Below, piece by piece: positions 1-6,857 of a stretch of 11,570 nucleotides of DNA (position 1 is its first letter; each line of letters starts with the position of its first letter). Under the pieces are notes generated by a model. The model did not search any database, was not told the origin of the DNA, and worked only from the letters and a program-made list of their open reading frames with translations. Both the position numbers and the translations under genes were made by a program. This stretch comes from Lachnoclostridium sp. UBA3262 (GTDB lineage: Bacteria; Bacillota; Clostridia; Lachnospirales; Lachnospiraceae): positions 1 to 11,570 of the forward strand of contig DEUM01000016.1 in assembly GCA_002362575.1 (NCBI GenBank), given 5' to 3'.

Positions 1-91
1 TTTCGGGGAGTGATATAAAGGCAAAAAACGATAGAATACTCGCCGCCTCAACAGCATAGAGGATTAAGCAATCATCATGGGTTTGACTTGA
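1..91 (+). repeat. Left copy of a ~100-bp repeated element (cut by window edge)
   Basis: This stretch aligns with the reverse complement of 11363-11462 at roughly 70% identity by eye, with short indels. Shared blocks include GGGAGTGATAT, AAACG, CGCCGC, GCATAG, TTAAG and ATGGGTT followed by GACTTGA. In both copies one frame reads G-S-D-I-x-A-x-N-x-R-I and then reaches a stop, but the similarity continues past that stop, so it is not explained by coding alone. The copy starts at base 1 and probably extends beyond the window. Its identity is unknown; it could be a dispersed intergenic element, a remnant of a mobile element, or the tail of a gene family with a conserved 3' region. Confidence 0.7.
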
Positions 92-116
92 CATCGCAAT
101 CGGCTTGATTGATAAT
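88..116 (+). promoter_or_regulatory. Sigma-A-type promoter for the flippase gene
   Basis: A perfect -35 hexamer TTGACA (88-93) is followed by a 17-base spacer and the -10 hexamer GATAAT (111-116), one base from consensus. Transcription would start near 123, giving a leader of about 40 bases before the ATG at 164. The -35 box lies at the end of the left repeated element and the -10 lies just outside it. Confidence 0.75.
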
Positions 117-163
117 ATAACTATTGCAGATGATAGAAAATGTAATGAGAAAAAGGAGTTCAT

Positions 164-1675
164 ATGAATCAGAGAAAAGCGGGGGCGCTATTATCCTATC
201 TGTATCTGGCACTTACCTTTGTGGTAGGGATTTTTTATACACCAATTCTTTTGGGGTTTCTTGGAAAGAGTGAATACGGAGTCTATTCCGTGGCAAATTC
301 AGTTATTGCCTTTCTTGCGATACTGGATTTGGGATTCAGCCAGACGATGATACGCTATGTGTCCCGGTGCAAGGCGCTGAAGGACACGACAGGGGAACAA
401 AAGCTGAATGGGATGTTTTTACTGATGTATTCCGGTATCGCTGTCATCGCCCTGATAGCAGGGATAATACTTTTCTTTAATCTGGATATGGTATTTCAGA
501 GAGGTTTTACTCCGGCAGAGACAGAACAGCTTAAAATCATTTTTATTATTCTGCTTGTCAATCTGGTGGTATCCTTTCCCCTTGGCATATACTCCTCTAT
601 CATCAGCTCAAATGAAGGTTTCTTTTTTTTGAAGCTTGTGAATATTATATCCTTTACGCTCACGCATGCAGGGATTCTGTTGGCGCTGTTTATGGGCTAT
701 AAATCTGTCATGATGGCGATAATCACGACCACAGTTTCGATTGCCCTGAAACTCATCACGGCCGTTTATGGGACATGCCGGTACCGGATACGCTTCCTTT
801 TTCACGGATTTGACCGGGCTCTTTTGCGTGAAGTGTTTGTTTTTTCCTTTTTCATTTTTCTAAATATTGTTATCGACCAGCTTTATTCCAATACGGACAA
901 GTTTATCCTTGGCGTTTTGTGCAGCAGCGCTATGGTGACGACTTATACCGTGGGGGTACAGTTTTATTCTTATTTTGAACAATTTTCGACCTCTATCAGT
1001 GGTGTTTTTCTGCCACGAATCACGCATCTGGTAACGGTAAATGATGACATGAAAGAAGTGTCGGCGCTGTTCTGCCGAATCGGGAGAATCCAGTTTATCC
1101 TGCTTGGCTTTCTCATGAGTGGTTTTATTATTTTTGGGAGGCAGTTTATCGCCCTGTGGGTAGGAAAGGATCAGATGTCCGCATATGGGATAGCACTGGT
1201 AGTAATCCTTCCGGCGTTGATTCCACTCTCACAGAATCTGGGAATCTCTGTGCTCCGTGCACTGAATAAACATCGGTTCCGCTCCATTATATATTTCTTC
1301 ATTGCGTTAGTAAATGTGGGACTTAGTATCCCGCTTGCCCTTCGCTTCGGCGGATTTGGCGCCGCCTGTGCAACTGGCTTTGCCACCTGCTGTGGACAGA
1401 TTGCGACAATGAACTGGTTTTATTATAAAAAAATCGGATTGGATATCCCCGGGTACTGGAGGGAGATTGGGAAGATTGTCCTTCCGCTGCTGCCTATTAC
1501 ACTGGTGGGGGCTGGTATCCACTGGCTGCTGCCCTCCGGTGGCTGGGTTCAACTGCTGGTACAGTGTGCGTTGTACACGGTAATCTTTCTGCTGTCGGGC
1601 TGGATATTTATCTTTAACCGCTATGAAAAGGACTTGTTGACGGGATTGTTAAAAAAATGGAGGAGGAGGAAGTAG
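164..1675 (+). CDS. Polysaccharide flippase, Wzx/MATE-like membrane protein
   Basis: This 503-residue protein is almost wholly hydrophobic and fits the usual 12-14 helices of the MOP superfamily (polysaccharide biosynthesis/Wzx and MATE-type exporters). Members flip lipid-linked oligosaccharide units from the inner to the outer face of the membrane. The N-terminus (residues about 8-60, including GKSEYGVYSVANS and the run LAILDLGFSQTMIRYVS) is characteristic of the family: a first helix, a short Gly-rich turn, and a second helix with an Arg near its end. The C-terminus is basic (KKWRRRK), as expected for a cytoplasmic tail. AAGGAG at 153-158 sits five bases before the ATG. No glycosyltransferase or Wzy gene is visible nearby, so the substrate cannot be named; the gene stands alone behind its own promoter. 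The family call is strong, the substrate is unknown. Confidence 0.87.
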   Translation: MNQRKAGALLSYLYLALTFVVGIFYTPILLGFLGKSEYGVYSVANSVIAFLAILDLGFSQTMIRYVSRCKALKDTTGEQKLNGMFLLMYSGIAVIALIAGIILFFNLDMVFQRGFTPAETEQLKIIFIILLVNLVVSFPLGIYSSIISSNEGFFFLKLVNIISFTLTHAGILLALFMGYKSVMMAIITTTVSIALKLITAVYGTCRYRIRFLFHGFDRALLREVFVFSFFIFLNIVIDQLYSNTDKFILGVLCSSAMVTTYTVGVQFYSYFEQFSTSISGVFLPRITHLVTVNDDMKEVSALFCRIGRIQFILLGFLMSGFIIFGRQFIALWVGKDQMSAYGIALVVILPALIPLSQNLGISVLRALNKHRFRSIIYFFIALVNVGLSIPLALRFGGFGAACATGFATCCGQIATMNWFYYKKIGLDIPGYWREIGKIVLPLLPITLVGAGIHWLLPSGGWVQLLVQCALYTVIFLLSGWIFIFNRYEKDLLTGLLKKWRRRK

Positions 1676-1696
1676 CGTAGACGGAGCCTCCTTAGG

Positions 1697-1736
1697 TTTC
1701 CGGGAATGACACGGAAAGTAGCAGAGAAATATTCCG
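1697..1736 (+). promoter_or_regulatory. Inverted repeats in the leader of the ABC cassette
   Basis: TTTCCG (1697-1702) and CGGAAA (1712-1717) are perfect six-base complements separated by nine bases. CGGAA (1712-1716) can instead pair with TTCCG (1732-1736), so the two stems exclude each other. No T-run follows the first stem, so it is not a classical terminator. It could be an operator or a leader RNA switch for the ABC cassette. Just downstream lies a TATAAT (1742-1747) without a convincing -35 box, so the promoter itself is not settled. Confidence 0.35.
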
Positions 1737-1813
1737 TTGTATATAATTGTTGCTGGTGCAATTTCATCTTTTCCATTATGATTGTGTCATAAAAACAGAA
1801 AGGCGGTTGCACT

Positions 1814-2575
1814 ATGGAAAAGCAAACAGTTATATCAGCAAAACATTTAAAAAAATCTTTTGGTAAAAAGGAAAATATTCAGACGATTTACTCCGATTTG
1901 AATATTGATATTTATAAAGGAGATTTCACGGTTATTATGGGTTCATCGGGAGCAGGGAAATCTACCTTAATGTATTCCCTGTCGGGAATGGATAAACCGG
2001 ATGGCGGACAAATTGACTTTGACGGTACGGACATTACAGAGTTAAATAGTGACAAACTGGCAGTTTTCAGACGGAGCCAGTGCGGATTCGTATTCCAACA
2101 GATTTATCTGATTGATAAAATGAGCCTTATGGATAATGTCGTTGCAGCGGGGGTACTTACAAGCAAGAATAGGGAGGATATCAAAAACCGGGCAAAACAG
2201 CTTTTTTCCTTAGTAAATATTCCGGAAATCACATGGAAGAAAACACCATCCCAGATTTCCGGCGGTGAAGCACAGAGGGCGGGCATTGTGAGAGCAGTCA
2301 TCAATCGTCCGAATGTACTTTTCGCAGATGAGCCGACGGGTGCATTAAATTCAGCGAATGGAACGGCCGTCCTTGATGTTTTTAGCTCGCTCCATGAGAA
2401 AGGGCAAAGCATTGTCATGGTTACGCATGATAAAAAATCAGCTTTAAGGGGAAACCGTATTCTTTATATTAAAGACGGCGAAATCTCCGGGGAATGTAAC
2501 TTGGGAGAATTTGAGCCGGATAATGCCGAAAGAACAGAGACCTTTGAAAAATTCATTGCGGAAATGGGGTGGTAG
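1814..2575 (+). CDS. ABC transporter ATP-binding protein (MacB/LolD/BceA type)
   Basis: This 253-residue protein is a complete nucleotide-binding domain that powers the permease encoded next. The Walker A motif GSSGAGKS is at residues 43-50, the Q-loop FVFQQ at 92-96, the signature ISGGEAQR at 148-155, Walker B VLFADEPTG at 168-176 with catalytic Glu173, and the H-loop His at 205. The ADEPTGALNS D-loop region is typical of ATPases that work with FtsX-type permeases in export of peptides, lipoproteins or antibiotics. The signature starts with Ile rather than the usual Leu, a mild variant. AAAGG lies about ten bases before the ATG. The stop TAG is two bases from the preferred permease ATG, which indicates translational coupling. 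The substrate cannot be read from the sequence. Confidence 0.93.
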   Translation: MEKQTVISAKHLKKSFGKKENIQTIYSDLNIDIYKGDFTVIMGSSGAGKSTLMYSLSGMDKPDGGQIDFDGTDITELNSDKLAVFRRSQCGFVFQQIYLIDKMSLMDNVVAAGVLTSKNREDIKNRAKQLFSLVNIPEITWKKTPSQISGGEAQRAGIVRAVINRPNVLFADEPTGALNSANGTAVLDVFSSLHEKGQSIVMVTHDKKSALRGNRILYIKDGEISGECNLGEFEPDNAERTETFEKFIAEMGW

Positions 2576-2577
2576 TA

Positions 2578-4812
2578 ATGAATAAGACAGCAACACTGAT
2601 TTTACACAATCTGAAAAAAACCAAAGGACAGTATCTTTCTTTTGGCTTCATTATCTGTCTGACAGCATTTATTATGAACATTGCGCTTGCGCTTGCCTTT
2701 CAGACATCCGGCGCCTATGACGGCCGGTTTCATGAGTTGGATACGGCAGATATTAATTTTATCATTCCGCAGGCTCAGGATAATAAGGAAATCATTACTG
2801 AAATTGAAAAAATTGATGGAGTTCTGGCGGTTGAAAAGCGTGGTGGAATCTTTGTTTCTGCAACCGTTCGCGAATTTGCAGATTCTGACTTTGACATGAA
2901 TACGGTTTTTTATAATCTTGACGAGGCAAGGACACTGAACCGTCTTGATGTTTCCGAATATGCGAAGAAGGATGAAAACAGCGTCTATATACCAATGTAT
3001 ATGAGTGAACTGGGTGGTTTTTCCAAAGGCGGCAATATCACGTATTCCATCGATGACAAAGACCATACCTATAAAATAGGCGAGATTGTATCAGAAATGC
3101 AGTATGGGAATTATGGCACCGGGCTGATCGGGGGATATTTTCCGGCAGCTGCCTATGAGAAATTTGCGGATAAGCATGGTGAAGACAAGATTGCAGAATA
3201 CTCGTTGAGAACTACTGACAATGCCGACTTGACTAAAATTAAAAATGCAGTAACGGAACTGCTAAGCGACAAGAATATTGCCGCGCTAAATATCAATGAC
3301 AGGGCTGCCGCTAAACAGACGAGAATGATGGTGTGTACGCTTCTGATTGTTATATTTCTGGCACTTGCGGCAATCATATTGGCAGTAAGTATTTTCCTAA
3401 GCAGCTTTCGGATACGCAGTACGATTGAGGATGAGCTGGCACAGATGGGAGTTCTAAAAGCGGTTGGCTATACAAGCAAACTGATTATTTGTTCTGTCGT
3501 AGTACCTTACACACTGGTAGGTATAGCTTCTACAGTAATTGGTGCGGCTTTATCTTATACCGCTTTACCTGGTCTGGCAACCATTTTAGCAATTCAATCA
3601 GGCTTTACCTATACCCCTGTCTTTGATGTTGCCGCTCTGTTGATTGTGGTTATAATACCCGTATTCGCAATTGTTTTGTTTGCTTATCTTTCTGCCATGA
3701 AAATACATAAGCTAGAGCCGATCGATGCCATAAGGGGAAATAAGGGAGCCGAAGGTGCGGGGCAGAATATCTTGTTGTCTGCTTTGTCAATTGGTATAAT
3801 GGTACTGTTATCCTTTGCAGGAACTCTCCTTTATAATGTAAGTGTCAAACCTGACAATTTTATCAATACGCTTTCAGAAGAAAGCCCTTCCGTAATTTTT
3901 GCTGCAAAGGATGATAAAATATCGGAATTGAAGAAACGTCTTCAAGGGGACAGTCGGGTAAAACTTGCTTTGGATTATGCTTCTGCATCTGTCAGTTATG
4001 CAGATGGAAGTCTTGTTTCCTTTGTGTGTGAAGATTTTGGAAAGGTAACAAATGACATATGCTATGAGGGGCGCAACCCTGTCGGCAAAGATGAAATCGC
4101 CGTGGGAAATATGCTTGCGGAAAACTATCCGATTGGCAGTAAGATAAAGATTACCGCCGCTGACAAGTCAGCCGATTATAGGGTAACCGGTTATGTTCAG
4201 AGTGTCAATAATGCTGGAAAGGTATGTGAATTGACAAGTGAGGGATACGCAAGGCTCGCTGGAACAATGAGCACAGTCAATGTTTATCTGCATGATAAGG
4301 TTGCCCAAAGTTTTATAGAGGAGTATGAGAAACATCACGCTTCGCTGATAGCTTCTTCCATAAATTATGAACAGTTAAACGAAAATAGCAGAACAATGTA
4401 TGTGGGTATCGTTTCAGCAGTGACAGTTGCTTTATTTGTGATTTCGGTTCTGATGATGCTGCTTGTTTTGTATGTAATTATTAATTCTATAATTAGCAGA
4501 CAAAGACAGGAATTTGGTATTTATAAAGCAATTGGGTACACAAGCAGGCAGCTTACCTTTATGACAGCGGCCCGGCTGATACCTGTTGTAGCTCTGTCAG
4601 CGGCTGTGGCGGTGGTAGCGGGAATATGGTATCTTCCTGTCATCAATCAATTTATTTTCAGTCAGATTGGAGCAATAAAAAATTATTTCGTGATATCTAT
4701 CTGGATATTGCTTGTATTGGCACTTATTTTTACTGCTGTGGCGTTTTTCATCAGCGTACTGCTGGCAGCACCAATTAAAAAAATTACCGCATATTCCCTT
4801 CTAAAGGAATAG
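2578..4812 (+). CDS. FtsX-family ABC transporter permease, duplicated domain
   Basis: I take the ATG at 2578 (744 residues, MNKTATL). The frame can begin at a GTG at 2569, but that would overlap the ATPase stop and is less likely. Hydropathy by eye gives eight membrane segments: one near residues 20-40, three near 250-275, 302-330 and 350-375, then one near 400-420 and three near 608-635, 662-688 and 705-732. Large extracytoplasmic domains lie between helices 1 and 2 (about 205 residues) and between 5 and 6 (about 185 residues). This is two FtsX halves in one chain, as in LolC/E-like or large peptide-export permeases, not the ten-helix BceB plan. After helix 2 in the first half and helix 6 in the second, matching motifs (MGVLKAVGYTS and FGIYKAIGYTS) support internal duplication. 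It should pair with the upstream ATPase; the substrate is unknown. Confidence 0.9.
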   Translation: MNKTATLILHNLKKTKGQYLSFGFIICLTAFIMNIALALAFQTSGAYDGRFHELDTADINFIIPQAQDNKEIITEIEKIDGVLAVEKRGGIFVSATVREFADSDFDMNTVFYNLDEARTLNRLDVSEYAKKDENSVYIPMYMSELGGFSKGGNITYSIDDKDHTYKIGEIVSEMQYGNYGTGLIGGYFPAAAYEKFADKHGEDKIAEYSLRTTDNADLTKIKNAVTELLSDKNIAALNINDRAAAKQTRMMVCTLLIVIFLALAAIILAVSIFLSSFRIRSTIEDELAQMGVLKAVGYTSKLIICSVVVPYTLVGIASTVIGAALSYTALPGLATILAIQSGFTYTPVFDVAALLIVVIIPVFAIVLFAYLSAMKIHKLEPIDAIRGNKGAEGAGQNILLSALSIGIMVLLSFAGTLLYNVSVKPDNFINTLSEESPSVIFAAKDDKISELKKRLQGDSRVKLALDYASASVSYADGSLVSFVCEDFGKVTNDICYEGRNPVGKDEIAVGNMLAENYPIGSKIKITAADKSADYRVTGYVQSVNNAGKVCELTSEGYARLAGTMSTVNVYLHDKVAQSFIEEYEKHHASLIASSINYEQLNENSRTMYVGIVSAVTVALFVISVLMMLLVLYVIINSIISRQRQEFGIYKAIGYTSRQLTFMTAARLIPVVALSAAVAVVAGIWYLPVINQFIFSQIGAIKNYFVISIWILLVLALIFTAVAFFISVLLAAPIKKITAYSLLKE

Positions 4813-4849
4813 AGCGTGAAAAAAGTTTTACACAAGAATGGAGGATATT

Positions 4850-5734
4850 ATGAATTTTTCTGAAAGATTAAAAGAGATAAGAAAGAATGAGGGATTGTCA
4901 CAGGAGCAGCTTGCTGAGAAAATCGGTGTATCCAGACAGGCAATCACAAAGTGGGAGACAGGAAAGGGCTTACCGGATGTTGAAAATATGGTAATCATAG
5001 CAGAAATTTTTAAGACGACATTAGATGAGCTGTTCCGCGATTCTGCCGCAAAGCAAAAACAGGAGATACCTCTCTATACCAGTGAGACCATTTATGATAT
5101 CGACTGTGAGAAACATTTTGACATCAATATCGGGAGTGCCGCCACAATCATACTCTCATCGGGAACAGATGAAAAACTGCATATCAGGCTGTCTTCTGAA
5201 ACCCTTGAGAATCTGGACACAATGTTTAAGATAAAGCTGGATGAAAAGAAAAACAAGCTGGATGTAAACTGCCTGAACAAGAACAAGCTGAGCCGCTATG
5301 AAGCGGAAGATTCGCTGACAGTCACGATTGAACTTCCGGATAAATATTCTGACCATTGTGAGATAGAAGCCTCCGTTAAGCTTCTTATGATAAAGGGACT
5401 TCATCTTCGTCGTTTAGAATATGATGGGGATGCGGAACAAGTGCTGATTTCAGACAGCAGTGGCAGTCTGGAATTTACTGCAAAAACGGATTATGACATT
5501 ACCATTGATAAAATTACAGGAACATTGGATATTAACCAGTGGAAGGCAAAAGCAATTGTTCATCTTCCAGAAGAAAATATTGTAAACGTCATAAATAAGG
5601 GTAGAAAATGTGATGTATATTACATGAAAGAAGATACTGCCATTGAATATGAAAATTTTGCTGACGGCGAAAACGAACTTAGTGTTTCGGGGATGTTTTC
5701 GGAGTTGATTGTAGATTTGACAGAGAAAAAATAA
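4850..5734 (+). CDS. XRE-family regulator with beta-rich C-terminal domain
   Basis: The start at 4850 is chosen because GGAGG (4840-4844) precedes it by five bases; an in-frame ATG at 4838 has no such site. The product is 294 residues. Residues 4-61 form a Cro/C1-type helix-turn-helix (LSQEQLAEKIGVSRQAITKWETGKGLP in outline), a variant common in Firmicute regulators beside ABC transporters. From about residue 80 the rest is predicted beta-rich, with repeated short strands and polar turns (ISDSSGSLEF, DITIDKITGTLDI), resembling the adhesin-like DUF4097 fold. No membrane segment is seen, so it should be cytoplasmic. It follows the permease by 37 bases and probably controls the cassette; the C-terminal domain may sense a ligand, which is inference. 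Only 19 bases separate its stop from the convergent operon's stop, with no visible terminator. Confidence 0.86.
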   Translation: MNFSERLKEIRKNEGLSQEQLAEKIGVSRQAITKWETGKGLPDVENMVIIAEIFKTTLDELFRDSAAKQKQEIPLYTSETIYDIDCEKHFDINIGSAATIILSSGTDEKLHIRLSSETLENLDTMFKIKLDEKKNKLDVNCLNKNKLSRYEAEDSLTVTIELPDKYSDHCEIEASVKLLMIKGLHLRRLEYDGDAEQVLISDSSGSLEFTAKTDYDITIDKITGTLDINQWKAKAIVHLPEENIVNVINKGRKCDVYYMKEDTAIEYENFADGENELSVSGMFSELIVDLTEKK

Positions 5735-5753
5735 GTATAGGATATAAAATTAC

Positions 5754-6857
5754 CTACGCAATTACAATATTATTGCAGGATAAATCTTCTGCAAGGTTAT
5801 ACAGGTTTCCGGTAGACAGCCCTACTACGACCGGCCGTAAGACAGAGCCGGTATTGTTCTTTACGACGAGAGCGTCCTCCCCGGTACTGAGGTGGACAGT
5901 AGAATCCACCGGATACAGAATAACGCTTTCCAGAAAGCTTTTCATTGCTGTGATATCAAGCTCAGCGGTCATAGACATAATCATCTCTACGGCAGTGCGC
6001 TGTGAAAAGGATTTTTTATATGGGCGTTCTGTAACTAAGGCGTCATATACATCGGCAACAGAAAGAATCTTGGCATAGTCTACAATCTTGTCAGATGTAC
6101 AGCCAAAAGGATATCCGGTACCGTTCATTTTCTCATGATGCTGCAAGACGGCAAGAGAAATAGCGCCCGAAAAATCTTTTTTGTCCTTCAGTATTTTGTA
6201 ACCGAGTTCGGAATGTTGCTTCATGACAGCAAATTCCTCATCATTCAGTCTGGCAGGTTTATTCAGGATTTCAGGCGGGATTTTAGATTTGCCCATGTCA
6301 TGAAGCAGTCCGGCAATCCCGATATTATATATATCCTTTGAAGACAGACCTTGGTTTTTGGCAATAATCATAGACATAGTGGCGACATCAACACTATGCT
6401 TGAAAGTGTATTCATCGCTCGTTTTCAGCACGCTGATATCGACAGCGAGAGAATCATTGTCATTGATTGCTTTCATCAAATCATTTGTTATTTTCGTCGT
6501 TGTATCTGTAAACTGTGCGGAGTCTGAATTATTATAAAGATACTGGATTCCCTGCGAAATCCGTTTCTTTACACTCTCTGAAAGCTTTACCTTGGCAGGA
6601 TCGGGAGTCCGTGCCTTTTCTATATTATGACGCACAAGAGGAGGCAGGTTTGCTTCCGGTCTTTCTGCTTCCGGTTCATCCTCCCCCTCCCGGATATAGA
6701 CGCCCGGAATACCACGCTTTTTCAAACCCTCAATGAGATACTCATCGAGAGCAGTGCCGCGGGCAATCAAGGTGCGGTCCATCCGGTCTTTAATTGACTG
6801 GTCAATTTTCATTCCCTCTCTCAGGGAATTTGTGCGTACATAAAAACGTTTAATCAT
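5754..6857 (-). CDS. HD-GYP domain protein, probable cyclic-di-GMP phosphodiesterase
   Basis: This 367-residue protein has a complete HD-GYP domain at about residues 145-290. Visible metal and catalytic residues are His154, the HD pair His186-Asp187 (LLHDMGKSKIP), His215, His240-His241 and Asp269 in VADVYDALVTERPYK, with the GYP triad at 248-250 (NGTGYP). HD-GYP enzymes hydrolyse cyclic-di-GMP; some members use cGAMP. Residues 1-60 form a small N-terminal domain found before many Firmicute HD-GYP proteins (a start-of-protein motif, then LIARGTALDEYLIEGLKKRGI), followed by an acidic linker. No membrane segment is seen, so it is cytoplasmic. Its ATG lies inside the end of the upstream gene in ATGATTAA (eight-base overlap), which points to translational coupling. 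Residues after 320 form a short extra beta-rich tail. Enzyme class is confident; the actual substrate is not tested. Confidence 0.9.
   Translation of the reverse strand: MIKRFYVRTNSLREGMKIDQSIKDRMDRTLIARGTALDEYLIEGLKKRGIPGVYIREGEDEPEAERPEANLPPLVRHNIEKARTPDPAKVKLSESVKKRISQGIQYLYNNSDSAQFTDTTTKITNDLMKAINDNDSLAVDISVLKTSDEYTFKHSVDVATMSMIIAKNQGLSSKDIYNIGIAGLLHDMGKSKIPPEILNKPARLNDEEFAVMKQHSELGYKILKDKKDFSGAISLAVLQHHEKMNGTGYPFGCTSDKIVDYAKILSVADVYDALVTERPYKKSFSQRTAVEMIMSMTAELDITAMKSFLESVILYPVDSTVHLSTGEDALVVKNNTGSVLRPVVVGLSTGNLYNLAEDLSCNNIVIA

Noticed and set aside
2569..2577. GTG start for the permease at 2569
   Set aside because: It would overlap the ATPase stop and lacks a better ribosome site than the ATG at 2578.
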